Assembly (NCBI GenBank): GCA_963827935.1
Contig: CAWHCN010000005.1
Location: 253,486-317,485 of the forward strand
Origin: DATFNV01 sp963827935
Lineage (GTDB): Bacteria > Planctomycetota > Planctomycetia > Gemmatales > Gemmataceae
Direction of reading: 5' to 3'
Length of the DNA: 64,000 nucleotides
A model generated the notes under the pieces. It was not told the origin of the DNA. It saw only the letters and a list, made by a program, of their open reading frames with translations, and made no database searches. The first letter of the stretch is position 1; the number at the start of each line of letters is the position of its first letter. Positions 41,107-50,900 of this stretch are shown piece by piece. The position numbers and the translations under genes were made by a program.

Positions 41107-42684
41107 ATGAGCACGCGACGCGTTTCCGCCGCTGGCGGACTGTTCGTCGCCGGTCTGACGGCCGTCGTCGGCTTCTGGGCCGGCAGTGCGGTCGGTCCAG
41201 GCCGGGCCCAGGCGCCGGCCGGCGCCCCCACTGTGTCTGCCACACCGGATCGGCCGGCCGCAGTACGTCCCGCCGACGGCTATCTGAAGCAAAGCCCCGG
41301 CGTCCGGGCCGACGAAGGCGATCCCGGCGACTACGGCCTGGGCGACAGTCACGTTTCCCGGCTCAAACCCTACAGCCAGACCAAGTGCGGCGACCGCACC
41401 CCGTTCGACATCTGGCACTATGCCGGGCGCGACGGCAGCTCCTGGTCGCCGCCCACCCTGCCCATGTCGTGGGACGCGTGGGTGACCAAGTGTCGGACGG
41501 AGAAGCCCAAGCTGATGGCCGAGTGCCGGACCTACATGGACAGCCGCTACAATTTCCACGCCAGGCCCATCCCCGGCGCGACCATGTCCCGCGGCAAGGC
41601 CGTCATGCTCGGCCCCGTGGCCCGGTTGCCCCAGGGGTTTGACTCGTGGGAGGCGCTGGGCCGGCTCTCCCCCGACGAGATCAAGAAACGCGACCTCTTC
41701 CCCTACCTGCCGCTGGCACATCCGCTACAAAGCACGGCCCACATGGTCTTCCCTGCGAGCTGGCTCCGCGTCCACCCCGAGCACGAGCGCATGGATGTCG
41801 ATTTCGATATTCCGGAGAAGTATCTCCCCGAGTTCCCACCGCCCATGTTTCTGACCACGCACAAGGAGATGGGCGACGTCACCCACGGGCAGGAGGTGAC
41901 GCTCGGCAACTATTACGATCTGTTCAATGGCCTCCTCACACCCGAGCAGATGGAGGGGCTGAAGGAGTTGCTCCGCCCGACGCCGACGACCTGGTTCAAC
42001 CAGACGTCGCACCGGGTCACCTACGAGCCGAGCGCCGGGGTGGCCTGCTTCTCGTGCCACGTCAACGGCCACACCAACGCGGCCATCGAACTGGCCCCCG
42101 ATTCACGGCCCAACCAGGCCCGCCTGCGCGTGGACACCCCCAGCATGCGCGGCAACTACAACCTGATGCAGCTGTCCAGCAAACGCTCCATTCGCAGCAT
42201 GGATCACTTCGCCGAGGTCGAGGAGTATTTCGATGGCGACCCGGCCATGATGCAGGCCATCGGCCCGCGCGGCGTGCAGAAGCAGATCAGCAACCGCATG
42301 GGCGACTTCAACGCCATCCTCGATTTCCCGCCGGCGCCCAAGCTGGGACCGATGATGAAGCTGATCCAGTCGAAGGCGACCCCCGCCGAACTCCGCGGCG
42401 AAACGCTCTTCCACGGCAAGGCCCAGTGCATCGCCTGCCATTCCGGCCCGGCCTTCGTGGACGACTACATGCACGACTTGCAGGTCGAGCGCTTCTACGC
42501 CGGCCGGCCGGAAGGGCCCATCAAGACCTTCCCCTTGCGCGGCCTCAAGGATTCGCCGCCCTACCTGCACGACGGCCGCTGCCCCACGCTGCACGATGTC
42601 GTCGAGTTCTTCAACCTTGTCTGCGAATTGCACCTGACGCGGGAGGAGAAAGCGGATTTGGTGGCGTACCTGTTGTGTCTCTAA
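41107..42684 (+). CDS. Exported diheme cytochrome c (CCP/MauG-like C-terminal half)
   Basis: The 525-residue protein starts MSTRRVSAAGGLFVAGLTAV with an RR-containing signal sequence and GAGGAG upstream. Two CxxCH heme motifs are present: VACFSCHVNGHTN (~residue 318) and QCIACHSGPAFVDDY (~residue 443). The end, VERFYAGRPEGPIKTFPLRG, PPYLHDGRCPTLHDVVEFFN, LTREEKADLVAYL, is the conserved second-heme region of the cytochrome c peroxidase/MauG superfamily. The N-terminal ~300 residues are specific to this kind of planctomycete protein. Periplasmic electron transfer is likely; peroxidase activity is not established. It is a single-gene unit. Confidence 0.85.
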   Translation: MSTRRVSAAGGLFVAGLTAVVGFWAGSAVGPGRAQAPAGAPTVSATPDRPAAVRPADGYLKQSPGVRADEGDPGDYGLGDSHVSRLKPYSQTKCGDRTPFDIWHYAGRDGSSWSPPTLPMSWDAWVTKCRTEKPKLMAECRTYMDSRYNFHARPIPGATMSRGKAVMLGPVARLPQGFDSWEALGRLSPDEIKKRDLFPYLPLAHPLQSTAHMVFPASWLRVHPEHERMDVDFDIPEKYLPEFPPPMFLTTHKEMGDVTHGQEVTLGNYYDLFNGLLTPEQMEGLKELLRPTPTTWFNQTSHRVTYEPSAGVACFSCHVNGHTNAAIELAPDSRPNQARLRVDTPSMRGNYNLMQLSSKRSIRSMDHFAEVEEYFDGDPAMMQAIGPRGVQKQISNRMGDFNAILDFPPAPKLGPMMKLIQSKATPAELRGETLFHGKAQCIACHSGPAFVDDYMHDLQVERFYAGRPEGPIKTFPLRGLKDSPPYLHDGRCPTLHDVVEFFNLVCELHLTREEKADLVAYLLCL

Positions 42685-42718
42685 GCTAAGACACGCAACC
42701 CGTGATACCTTTTGGAGA

Positions 42719-43172
42719 TTATCTCTGCGGGTAGTCTTTAAGAAGCGCTTCCAGATCTCCGTAGTCGTAGGGCGGGTGCTTGCGAACCGCCAGGACATCG
42801 ACAGCCTCGTTGGCTTCGGTGATGGCGTACAGAATGCGCCACCGATCCAGCCTGAGCCGACGCACCTCCGCAGGGACACCGACGAGGTGCAGGGTTTTGC
42901 TCTTGGCGGGGCGCGGGTTTTCAGCGAGGGCCGTGACAGCGGGGTGCAGTACATGGTTTGCAAGGACTGATCGGTTTTCCGAGCGTTTCGGAGCGGCCAG
43001 CCATCCAAGTTAGCGGTCACTAGCCGCCGCAAGTCCTTATTTTCCAATCCAGCCGCCTACAAACCATTACTGCACCCGTGACAGCGTTGCGTACCCGCTG
43101 GCGGACCTGGCCTGGAAGGCCCTTGATTTCCTTCCACGCAGCCGGAGTAACGTAAACCTTGTACCGGCTCAC
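42719..43172 (-). pseudogene. RelE-family toxin gene split by a MITE
   Basis: The GTG start (43172) overlaps the antitoxin stop by 4 bases. The first part reads SRYKVYVTPAAWKEIKGLPG, QVRQRVRNAVT; the second, beyond a 145-bp interruption, ALAENPRPAKSKTLHLVGVP, AEVRRLRLDRWRILYAITEA and VRKHPPYDYGDLEALLKDYP. Joining the two across the duplicated target restores NAVTALAENP without any other change, giving a ~100-residue RelE/ParE mRNA interferase. The insert introduces stops, so the toxin is inactive in this genome. Confidence 0.85.
42942..43077. mobile_element. 136-bp MITE with ~18-bp terminal inverted repeats and 9-bp target duplication
   Basis: The ends GGGTGCAGTACATGGTTTG and the complement of CAAACCATTACTGCACCC differ by one gap. 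GTGACAGCG is present at 42933-42941 and 43078-43086 as target duplication. No coding capacity. It interrupts the relE-like toxin gene. Confidence 0.9.
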
Positions 43173-43393
43173 GGGAGTTCGCCCTTGACGGCGTTCCATT
43201 CCAGCCAGCCGGCGCGGCGGCGGTTCCCCTTCGCCGCTTTCAGCTCCACAAACGCTTGCCGGGCGATCTGCACGTCCTCAAGGGTCTCCAGCCATTCGAT
43301 CAAGGCCTCCCAATCTTCCGCATTGAGGACGGCGAGCCGCTTGCCTTTTTTGCTCACAAACTGCACCGATTGCAAGGCATCGAGTCCCGTCAT
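43169..43393 (-). CDS. Antitoxin partner of the disrupted RelE toxin
   Basis: The 74-residue protein MTGLDALQSVQFVSKKGKRL has the short beta then helix plan of Phd/RelB-type antitoxins (LAVLNAEDWEALIEWLETLE, DVQIARQAFVELKA). Start chosen at 43393, with GGAG 8 bases upstream. Its stop overlaps the toxin start (GTGA). It is intact although its toxin is disrupted, as expected if the toxin was inactivated first. Confidence 0.8.
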   Translation of the reverse strand: MTGLDALQSVQFVSKKGKRLAVLNAEDWEALIEWLETLEDVQIARQAFVELKAAKGNRRRAGWLEWNAVKGELP

Positions 43394-43550
43394 GGCAGTG
43401 TCTCCGCAGAATACCCAGGCGTTGTCCTTCCACGCCAATCTACCTGCGGTCCCCTGAAATCGCCAGCCCGGTCCGGTAGGGACGCGAAACGGCGTCAGAA
43501 ACCTTGCGAGAGGGCCAAGGTTCCTGACACCGCGTTTGTTTTTCTGCGGC

Positions 43551-44414
43551 CTATCGCCCCGCCGCCACCGTATCCAGCACTGGTGTGCCATTGACACCGC
43601 TCGGCACCGCCGCCGTCTCCTGGGCCGCCAGGTCCCGCGCCTTCGGGCTGCCGATCCAGTACACCGCGCCGACGAAGATGGCCCCGCCGATGATGTTCCC
43701 CAGCGTCGCCAGGCCGAGGTTGTACCAGTAGCCGCCCCAGGTAATCGCTTCGCCATGCGGGATCAGCAGGCCCAGCATCAGGCCGCACATGTTGGCGATG
43801 CTGTGCTCGTAGCCGCTGGTGATGAAGGTGAACATGCACCACCAGATCATCAGGATGCGGGCGGTTTCGCTCTTGAGCCGGGCCGCCATCCACACGCCCA
43901 GGCAGACCAACCAGTTCGCCAGGATCGCCCGCCACAGGAGCTGCTCCCACGGCAGATTCATCTTGGTGGCCACCAGCTTCTGCACGAAAGCGTTTATGGG
44001 AGCGAAGGTGCTTTCGTCCAGCAGCCCGGCGCGGACAACCATGAAAGCGACCAGGACGCTGCCGATCAGGTTGCCGATCCATGTCCACACCCAGTTGGAG
44101 AGCAGGTCGCGGACGCTGGCCTTGCGCGACAGCACCCCGAGAGTGAGCACCAGGTTGCTGCCGGTGAACAGCTCCGAGCCGGCGAAGATGACGATGGTCA
44201 ACGCCCCGCCGAAGCAGATGCCCATGACCATGCGCACCACGAAGGGTGCCGCGGCTGCCAGCGAGCCGCCGATGGTGAAGATCAGCACGATGGCCGCGCC
44301 GACGTACATGCCGGCCAGGACCGAGCGGACCAGGTGGCTGACCAGCGAGCGGCGCTGGCCTTCGAGCTTGGCGACGGCCTGATTTGCCAGGGTTTGTACG
44401 GCTTCGGTGTACAT
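43551..44414 (-). CDS. nirC: Formate/nitrite transporter (FNT family), NirC-like
   Basis: The 287-residue membrane protein has six hydrophobic segments and the FNT motifs FAGSELFTGSNLVLTLGVLS and NWLVCLGVWMAARLKSETAR, with FITSGYEHSIANMCGLMLGL holding the conserved central pore region (the His of GYEHS). FNT channels pass nitrite or formate. Location directly after the nitrite reductase fusion gene argues for nitrite. A 30-bp hairpin lies between the two genes. Start has GGAG 9 bases upstream; C-terminal tail is hydrophilic. Confidence 0.92.
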   Translation of the reverse strand: MYTEAVQTLANQAVAKLEGQRRSLVSHLVRSVLAGMYVGAAIVLIFTIGGSLAAAAPFVVRMVMGICFGGALTIVIFAGSELFTGSNLVLTLGVLSRKASVRDLLSNWVWTWIGNLIGSVLVAFMVVRAGLLDESTFAPINAFVQKLVATKMNLPWEQLLWRAILANWLVCLGVWMAARLKSETARILMIWWCMFTFITSGYEHSIANMCGLMLGLLIPHGEAITWGGYWYNLGLATLGNIIGGAIFVGAVYWIGSPKARDLAAQETAAVPSGVNGTPVLDTVAAGR

Positions 44415-44437
44415 GAGCTGTGACTCCGATTACGAAT

Positions 44438-44502
44438 CGGCGAGCGGGGAGGCGTAAGCCCCCCGGTACTACACCGGGGGGCTTACGCCTCCCCGCTCGC
44501 CG
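44438..44502. repeat. Perfect 30-bp hairpin between the nitrite reductase and nirC
   Basis: cggcgagcggggaggcgtaa... (44438-44467) and its exact complement (44473-44502) flank a 5-base loop. The element begins 8 bases after the reductase stop and ends 24 bases before the nirC ATG. No T-tract is present. It may limit read-through or protect the upstream mRNA end. Confidence 0.9.
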
Positions 44503-44510
44503 GGAGAATC

Positions 44511-47482
44511 TTACCGCGGCAGGTAACTCACCAACGGCTCCAGCACCTCCGACAGGCGCTCGCACGGCACGTCGTACATCACATCGTTCGCGACCACCGG
44601 GCTCGGTCCCGCCTTCCCCTTGATGCTGACATGAGCGGCATCCACGATCTCGCCGTTGATGCGCGAACGGCAGCCTTGCAGGCCGATCGTCGCTACCTGG
44701 TGCATCCCGCAGCCGGCGGCGCAGCCCGACCAGTGGATCGTCAACGGCTGCAGCTTGCGTCCTTCCGTCCGCTGCTCCAGCTCCTTCGCCACGCGGATCG
44801 CCCAGCCCTTGGTCTCGATCAGGGCCAGCGGGCAGTAGTCGTTGCCGGTGCAGGCCACCAGGCCGCGCATGATCGGCGACGGGTCGTAGGGCAGTTCCTG
44901 GAAGATCGGCTCGTCCGCCAGGGCGCCGACGCGGGGTTCCGGGATGTTGGGCACAATCAGGTTCTGGGCGACGGTCACGCGCACATCGCCGTTGCCGTAG
45001 CGTTCGGCGAGGTCGGCGACGCCGCGCATCTGGGCCGTGGTGATGCGTCCGACCGGGACATTGAGGCCGACGTAAAAGTGCCGCGGCGCGCCTGGAGGTC
45101 GGGGTGTGCTTCTGCGGGTTGATGCCCAGGTGATCGACGTGGTGCTTCTTGCGCAGGTCGGTGCCGGCCTTGAGCAGCGGCCCGTCCCAGCGCCGGGCCA
45201 GCTCGTCGCGGAACCAGCGGGGGCCGCGGTCGTCGATGAGGAAGGCCAGGCGGGACCGGTTGCGGGCGGCCCGCGAGCCGTGGTCGCGGAAGATGCGCCG
45301 TCACCACGAGCACCAGCCGGGCCGCCTCTTCCGGACGCGTGAAGACATCGAGCGGCGTCGCCGGCCGGTAGCCGCCCGAGCCCTGCTTGCCGCCCACCAG
45401 CAGATTGAAGCCGTTGACCTGCTGCCCGTCCAATTCGCGGTAGGCCGGCACCAGGCCGATGTCCTGCGTCTCGGCGTGGCAGCAGTTCTCCAGGCAGCCG
45501 GTGATCGTCACGTTGAACTTGCGCGGCAGGTTGGTGAACTCGCGGTTGCCGACGATCAGGCGCGTGTACTCGTCAACCACCGGCGAGGCGTCGAACAGCT
45601 CGTGCGGCGTCAAACCAGCGACGGGGCAGCCGCACACGCCGCGGACGTTGTCTAGCCCGGTTTGCAGGCTGTGCAACCCCACCTCGTGCAGCCGTTGCCA
45701 GATACTTTCGACATCGGCGAGCGTAAACCAGCGCAACTGGATCTGCTGCCGCGTTGTCAGGTCGGCGAACCCCTTGCCGTACTGATCGGACAGGTCGGCG
45801 ATGACGCGCAGCTGGTTGGAGTTCGTCTGCCCGGCATTGAGGCGGATGCGCAGCATGAAAAAGCCGGGGGTCGGCTTGCGGAAGAACAGGCCGTGCCACT
45901 TGGCCCGCTGCTTGTCGTCCTCGGTCAGTTCCTCCCAGTTGTTGTTCGGAGCGTGGCGGAGGAGGTCGGGCAGGCAGTCGAGGCCGTCCTTTTCCTCCTT
46001 CATGATCTCCAGCTTGTTCCTGGCCGGTGCCTTGCCGGCGTTGGGGCCGTAGGCGTCGATGAGCTGGGCCAGCAGGGGCTGGCAGGTGCCGCAGCCGGTG
46101 CCGGCCCGAGTACATTCGCCGACCGCCGGGACGCTGCGTTTCCCGTCGCGGATCGCCTGGACGATCTTGCCCTTGGGCACCTCGTTGCAGTTGCAAATCT
46201 GGGTGTCGTCGGCCAGGGCCGTCAGGTCGGCCGCCGCACCGGACTGGAGGAGGGCATCGCGGGCATTTTCCCCGACGAGCAGGCCGAGGGGTTCTTCGGA
46301 CAGCGGCTCGGCGTTGCGGAACAGGCGCAGCAATCGCCCTGTGGGATCGGCGGCGCCAAGCAGCACGGCCCCGGCGATGCGGTTGTCGCGCAGCACCAGC
46401 TTCCTGTAGATGCCTTTCGCGGGATCGAAATGGCTGAGCACCTCGCAATCGGGCCCCGCCGCGTTGACCTCGCCCATCGACAGCAGATCGACGCCCATGA
46501 CCTTCAGCGTGGTTGCCAGGCGCGACCCGGTGTAAGCCGCCTGCGGTTTCGCGCCGGTCAAGACATCGGCCAGCACCCGCGCCTGTTCATAGACGGGATC
46601 GACCAGGCCGTAAACCTTGCCGCGGTGCTGGGCACACTCGCCGACGGCGAACGCCGCCGGGTCGTTGGTGCGCAGCTGGTCGTCCACGACGACGGCCCGT
46701 TCGACCGCCAGCCCGGCCTCCCTCGCCACCTCGATATTGGGCCGAATGCCGCAACTCACCACCACCATGTCGGCGTCGAGCGTCGTCCCATCGCGGAAGC
46801 GCACGCCGGAAACCGCACCCCCTTCGCCGACGAGTGCGGTGACCGTCTGGCCGCACAGGACGCGCACGCCCAGGGTTTCGAGCTTGCGCTTGAGCAGTTC
46901 CCCGCCGGCAGGGTCGAGTTGCTGCGTCATCAGGTGCGGCGCGACCTCGACGACGGTCACCGCCAGCCCGTGGCTGAGCAGCCCCCGCGCCGCTTCCAGC
47001 CCGAGCAGTCCGCCGCCGAGGACCAGGGCCGTCTCGCACTCCTGGGCATAGGCCGCGATGGCGTGGCAATCGTCGAGGGTGCGGAAGACGAAGACGCCCT
47101 TCTGGTCCGATCCTTCCAGGGGCGGCACGAACGGCCGCGAGCCGGTCGCGAGGACCAGGTGATCGTAAGGTTCCGCCACCTTGCCGCCGGCACCGACGAC
47201 CAGGCGTTCCTGCCGATCGATCCGCTCCGCCTTGACGCCGGCATGAACGTGAACGCCGCGCTGTTCGTACCACTCCAGCGGATTGAGCCAGATGCGGGCC
47301 GGATCCTGAAAACCGCCCAGGTAGGTGGACAGGAGGATGCGATTATAGGTGCCGTGCGGCTCGGCGCCGAACATGCGAATCTGGTAGCGGTCCGGATCGC
47401 GGGCCAGGACCTCTTCCACGACCTTGGCGCCCGCCATGCCGGTCCCGAGGACGACCAGCGTTTCGCGAGCAGCGCGGACCAT
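44511..47482 (-). CDS. Nitrite reductase: NirB-like NAD(P)H:FAD and BFD modules fused to NirA-like siroheme module (two frameshifts)
   Basis: Start at 47482 (MVRAARETLVVLG) with AGGAG 8 bases upstream. Residues ~1-400 are the FAD/NAD(P)H reductase of NirB (VVLGTGMAGAKVVEEVLARD, ALVLGGGLLGLEAARGLLSH). Next is the BFD-type [2Fe-2S] domain (TQICNCNEVPKGKIVQAIRD, GCGTCQPLLAQLID). The rest is a whole NirA-type enzyme: FFMLRIRLNAGQTNSNQLRV, TTRQQIQLRWFTLADVE, NVRGVCGCPVAGLTPHELFD, NLPRKFNVTITGCLENC. Frame changes near 45300 and 45088 interrupt the stretch before AQMRGVADLAERYGNG. The [4Fe-4S]/siroheme Cys set is present (CTGNDYC, CAAGC). Total ~990 residues. Predicted to reduce nitrite to ammonium using NAD(P)H directly. 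Confidence 0.88.
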
Positions 47483-47912
47483 GAACGCGGCTCCTGGGGG
47501 ACAGGGGCAAAGGCCGACGCCCGATTTGGGGCGCGGATTCCGATGGCGGTGCTCATTCCTGGCCGGCCCGGGAGGAGAGGTTCCGGGAGAGGATGGAATG
47601 CGGGGTGACCAGGCCTGTCCGTCGGTGCGATTCCGCCCGAGGATCGTGAATCCTCGGTTTGATGGCGGGGGAGCGCACATCGCGGAGGCAGGGAAAGCAA
47701 GCGGCATGCCAAGAGGCGGGACGGCTGGCGGCGAGGAGGGAGAACCCGCGAAATCCAGGGGAATGCGGCGAGATCAGCGGGCGGCGAATGGGAGCGGCTC
47801 CGGATGAGATGCCCACGGATTAAGCAACGGATGCGCAAAGCAAGGCAGGAGCGTCTGGCAGAAACCGTGGCAGAATCTCCTGGCCAACGCGATGCCCAGG
47901 CCGGCGGAGCGC
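47483..47912. other. 430-bp intergenic region upstream of the nitrite reductase
   Basis: No protein-coding frame with family character was found. It must hold the promoter of the reductase gene on the minus strand, but I see no convincing -35/-10 pair. A gcaacggatgcgcaaagcaag stretch near 47825 is unremarkable. Confidence 0.45.
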
Positions 47913-50900
47913 TCAGAAGGGAACCGCCTTGGCCCGCAAAATGAAAAACCGCGCGGCCTGGTCGCTGAGCACTGATAGCGGCTCCACCCGCACTGCCGGC
48001 TCGTGGACAGTGCCGTTGACCCGCAGATGGATCGACGTGGTGGCGACAAGGCGCGTAGTTTCGACGAGCAGCGTGACGGGCAAGGGCCCCTCGGTCGGCA
48101 AGCGCAGCCCCACCAGGCGGAGCAGGCTGTTGCCCGCGCCGATGACCCCGGTGGTGGCAGTCACGTCGAGGTTAAGCCGCCCGGCGGTGGAGATGGTGCC
48201 GTCGGCAAAGAGATCGACGGGACTGCCCGACAGGCTCAGCCGCTGAACGCGGAACACACCGCCGGCCAGCTGGCCGTGCAGTTCCCCACTCTGAACGGTA
48301 CTGCCGGCCCGGCCGGGAATAACGAACGGCACGAGCTGAGAAAGGATGGGCCATTGAAAGGCCTGGGCCCGCGTAAACTTGGCCTCGACCGTGGCGGTCA
48401 GATCGTCGAGCGAGTGCACATTGCTGCCGCCGAATTCGATCTGGCCTCCCACCTGGCCCGCGCCGAGCGCTCTGCTTTCGCTCAGCGTCGCGGAGAGGGC
48501 GCGGAGATCGACTTCCTGGAAATGCAGCTTCCCATCTAGCCGTGTCTCGCCGTTGAGGCCGAGAGTGACCCGACCGGTGACCCGACCGTGGGCCACCTGA
48601 GCGCTCAGATCATCGCAATCCAGTTCGGCTCGGCCGCGTCTTGGGAGAAACTCGAAACGCAGCGGCAGGCGTGCCTCGTTGACTTCGACGCCGGCGATCT
48701 TGCCGCGAGTGAGGACCAGGCTGCCGCCCCCCTGCCAGTGCCGGCCCAGGGTCCCGTGCAGTCGTGCGTCCAGCGTGCCGGCGACCTGCGCCGCCAGCCC
48801 CGGCCAGGGCGCCAGCATTCGGCCGGCGTCAGCGCCATCGACGGCGAGGTTGAAATGGCTGCGCGCAAGGTCAGGCAGTTTCACGACCGCCTGCCCGCGC
48901 ACCGTGCCGCCGCCCAGGTCGCCACCCAGATCTCGCAGCCGCAACTCGTCCTCGGTGAGTTGCAGGCTCCCGCGGAGGGTATCGGCCCGGTCGCGCTCAC
49001 CCCAGTGGAGCCCGGTGATGTTGAAGCGGCCGCTGCCGACGGGCTGGGAATCGAACGACGGCAGGCGATAGTCCAGGTCCAGGTCGGCCCGGCCGTGGAG
49101 CGGGGCGAGTGCTTCACGTTCGCCCAGCACATCCCCCAGCCGGCTCAGCTGGACCGCGCGTAGGGCCACATGGCCATCGGGTGCCGGCCCGGGCAGGACG
49201 GCGGCCACGCCGAGCGGCGGCAGGGGTCCGCCCAGCTCGAATGTGCCGCCCAGCAGCGCTCCCTGAAGGTGGTATTGGCCCCGGCCCTGGCGATACGCCA
49301 GCCGTCCGGTGAGCTTGTCTACCGGCAGCCCGCGGACGCGCAGCTTCGGAGACGCCAGCTCCAGGTCCGCTTCCAGCGTGCGGCTGCCGCCGGGGGCTGC
49401 CGCCCTCCAGGCCCCGGTGACCGAGCCGCTGGCCATTCCTTCGAGGCGCAGCGGCACAGCGGGAAAGCGGCCGGCCAGGGCCCCGACATCGACCGCCTCG
49501 AAGCGAAGGGCGGCCGTGTAATCTCCGGCGGCGTTGAGCGGCACCTCGGCACCGCCAGTGACCTCGCCGCCAGCGAGAGCGGCCTGAATCTTCGTCAGGC
49601 GCAGCCCGTTCGTCCCGGCTGCCCAGCGAAAGGCCAGCGTGGGCACGGGGACCTGGTCGATCGTCACCTCGCGCGCACTGGCGGTGCCGGCAACGTCCGC
49701 CGCGAACGGTCCCAGCGTGCCGCTGACAGCGCACGTCAGGCCAAACTGTCCGCCCACGGCCACCGGCGGCCGCAGGTCGGGGCTCAGCCGTTGCAAGCTC
49801 CCCAGGTCACCCCGGGTAAGGGAAAGATGGCCCTCGTAGCGGTAGGGCGCTGCCAGGGCGATCTCGCCCGCTCCCTCGATGGCTGCTCCTTCCAGGGCTC
49901 CCGTGATTTCGGCGATCGTCAGTCGTTCTTCCCCAACCTGGAAGGTGGCCTCGGCTCCGGTCAACGACAAGCCGGCGGCCCTGAGACCCTTCACGGTGAT
50001 CTTCCCCGCGCTGTCCCGGTACCGGACCTGGGCGGCCACATCCTGAATGGCCACACCGGCGACCGCCATTGTCGGCAAACCCACGCTGCCGCTGACGCGG
50101 TAGGCCCGGAGATCGCGGGGGCGGTTGACCGGGATGGAAATGTCAGCCTGCACGGTGAGCCGGCCGGCCAAGGCAAACGGCAGGCTAATGCCCATGTCCT
50201 TCACCACCTGGGCCAGGTCCGCGTCCGCGAAATCGAGGGTGATGTCCACATACGGCTCGGTTTCCTTGCGTTGGCGTGACTCCTTGGCCGGCTTGATCGG
50301 CTCATCGGGCAGCTCGCCCAGCCCGAAGCCCTGGCCGGTCGGCCGCAGATGCAGCTTGACGGTGGTAGTCTTGCCGCCGAGCTTCACGCCGGTCACGGTC
50401 GCCTCCCCGGTGCTGCCGGTTGCGATGGTGCCGTCGGAGCCGACCTGGAAATCGGCCTGGCCGCTCAGCCGGCCGCCCCGCTGCCGCAGCCAGTCCGGCA
50501 CATCCCAGTCCCGCGGGACCTTGACGGCATCAAGATCGCGGGCGGCCACGACAAAATGGAAGCGGTTTTCCTGTCCGCGGAAGTCGAGCGTGCTTTCGGT
50601 TGATTCCAGAGTGCCGCCCAGCCCCTGCCCGCTGACGCGGTCCAGGGTCACCAGCCCGTCGTCGATGATGATGCCGCCACGCACGCCTTCCAGGGGCAGG
50701 TCCAGCCGGGGCAGGGTGATCGCCGCCGCCGCCGGGTGCAGCACGACCCGGTAATGCTCGCTGACCCGGGCGTTGGGGTCATGGCGAAAGGTGAACTCGA
50801 CCGCTGTCGCCCCGCTGGCCTCGACCTCGTGCCAGACGGCGGGAGGGACATAGGGCAGTTGCAGCAACCGCTCCTGGGTCACCGCGGTACGTTCCGTCTT

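Noticed and set aside
45662..47608. 648-codon open frame on the plus strand
   Set aside because: Antisense of the nitrite reductase, whose FAD, BFD and siroheme motifs are clear on the minus strand.
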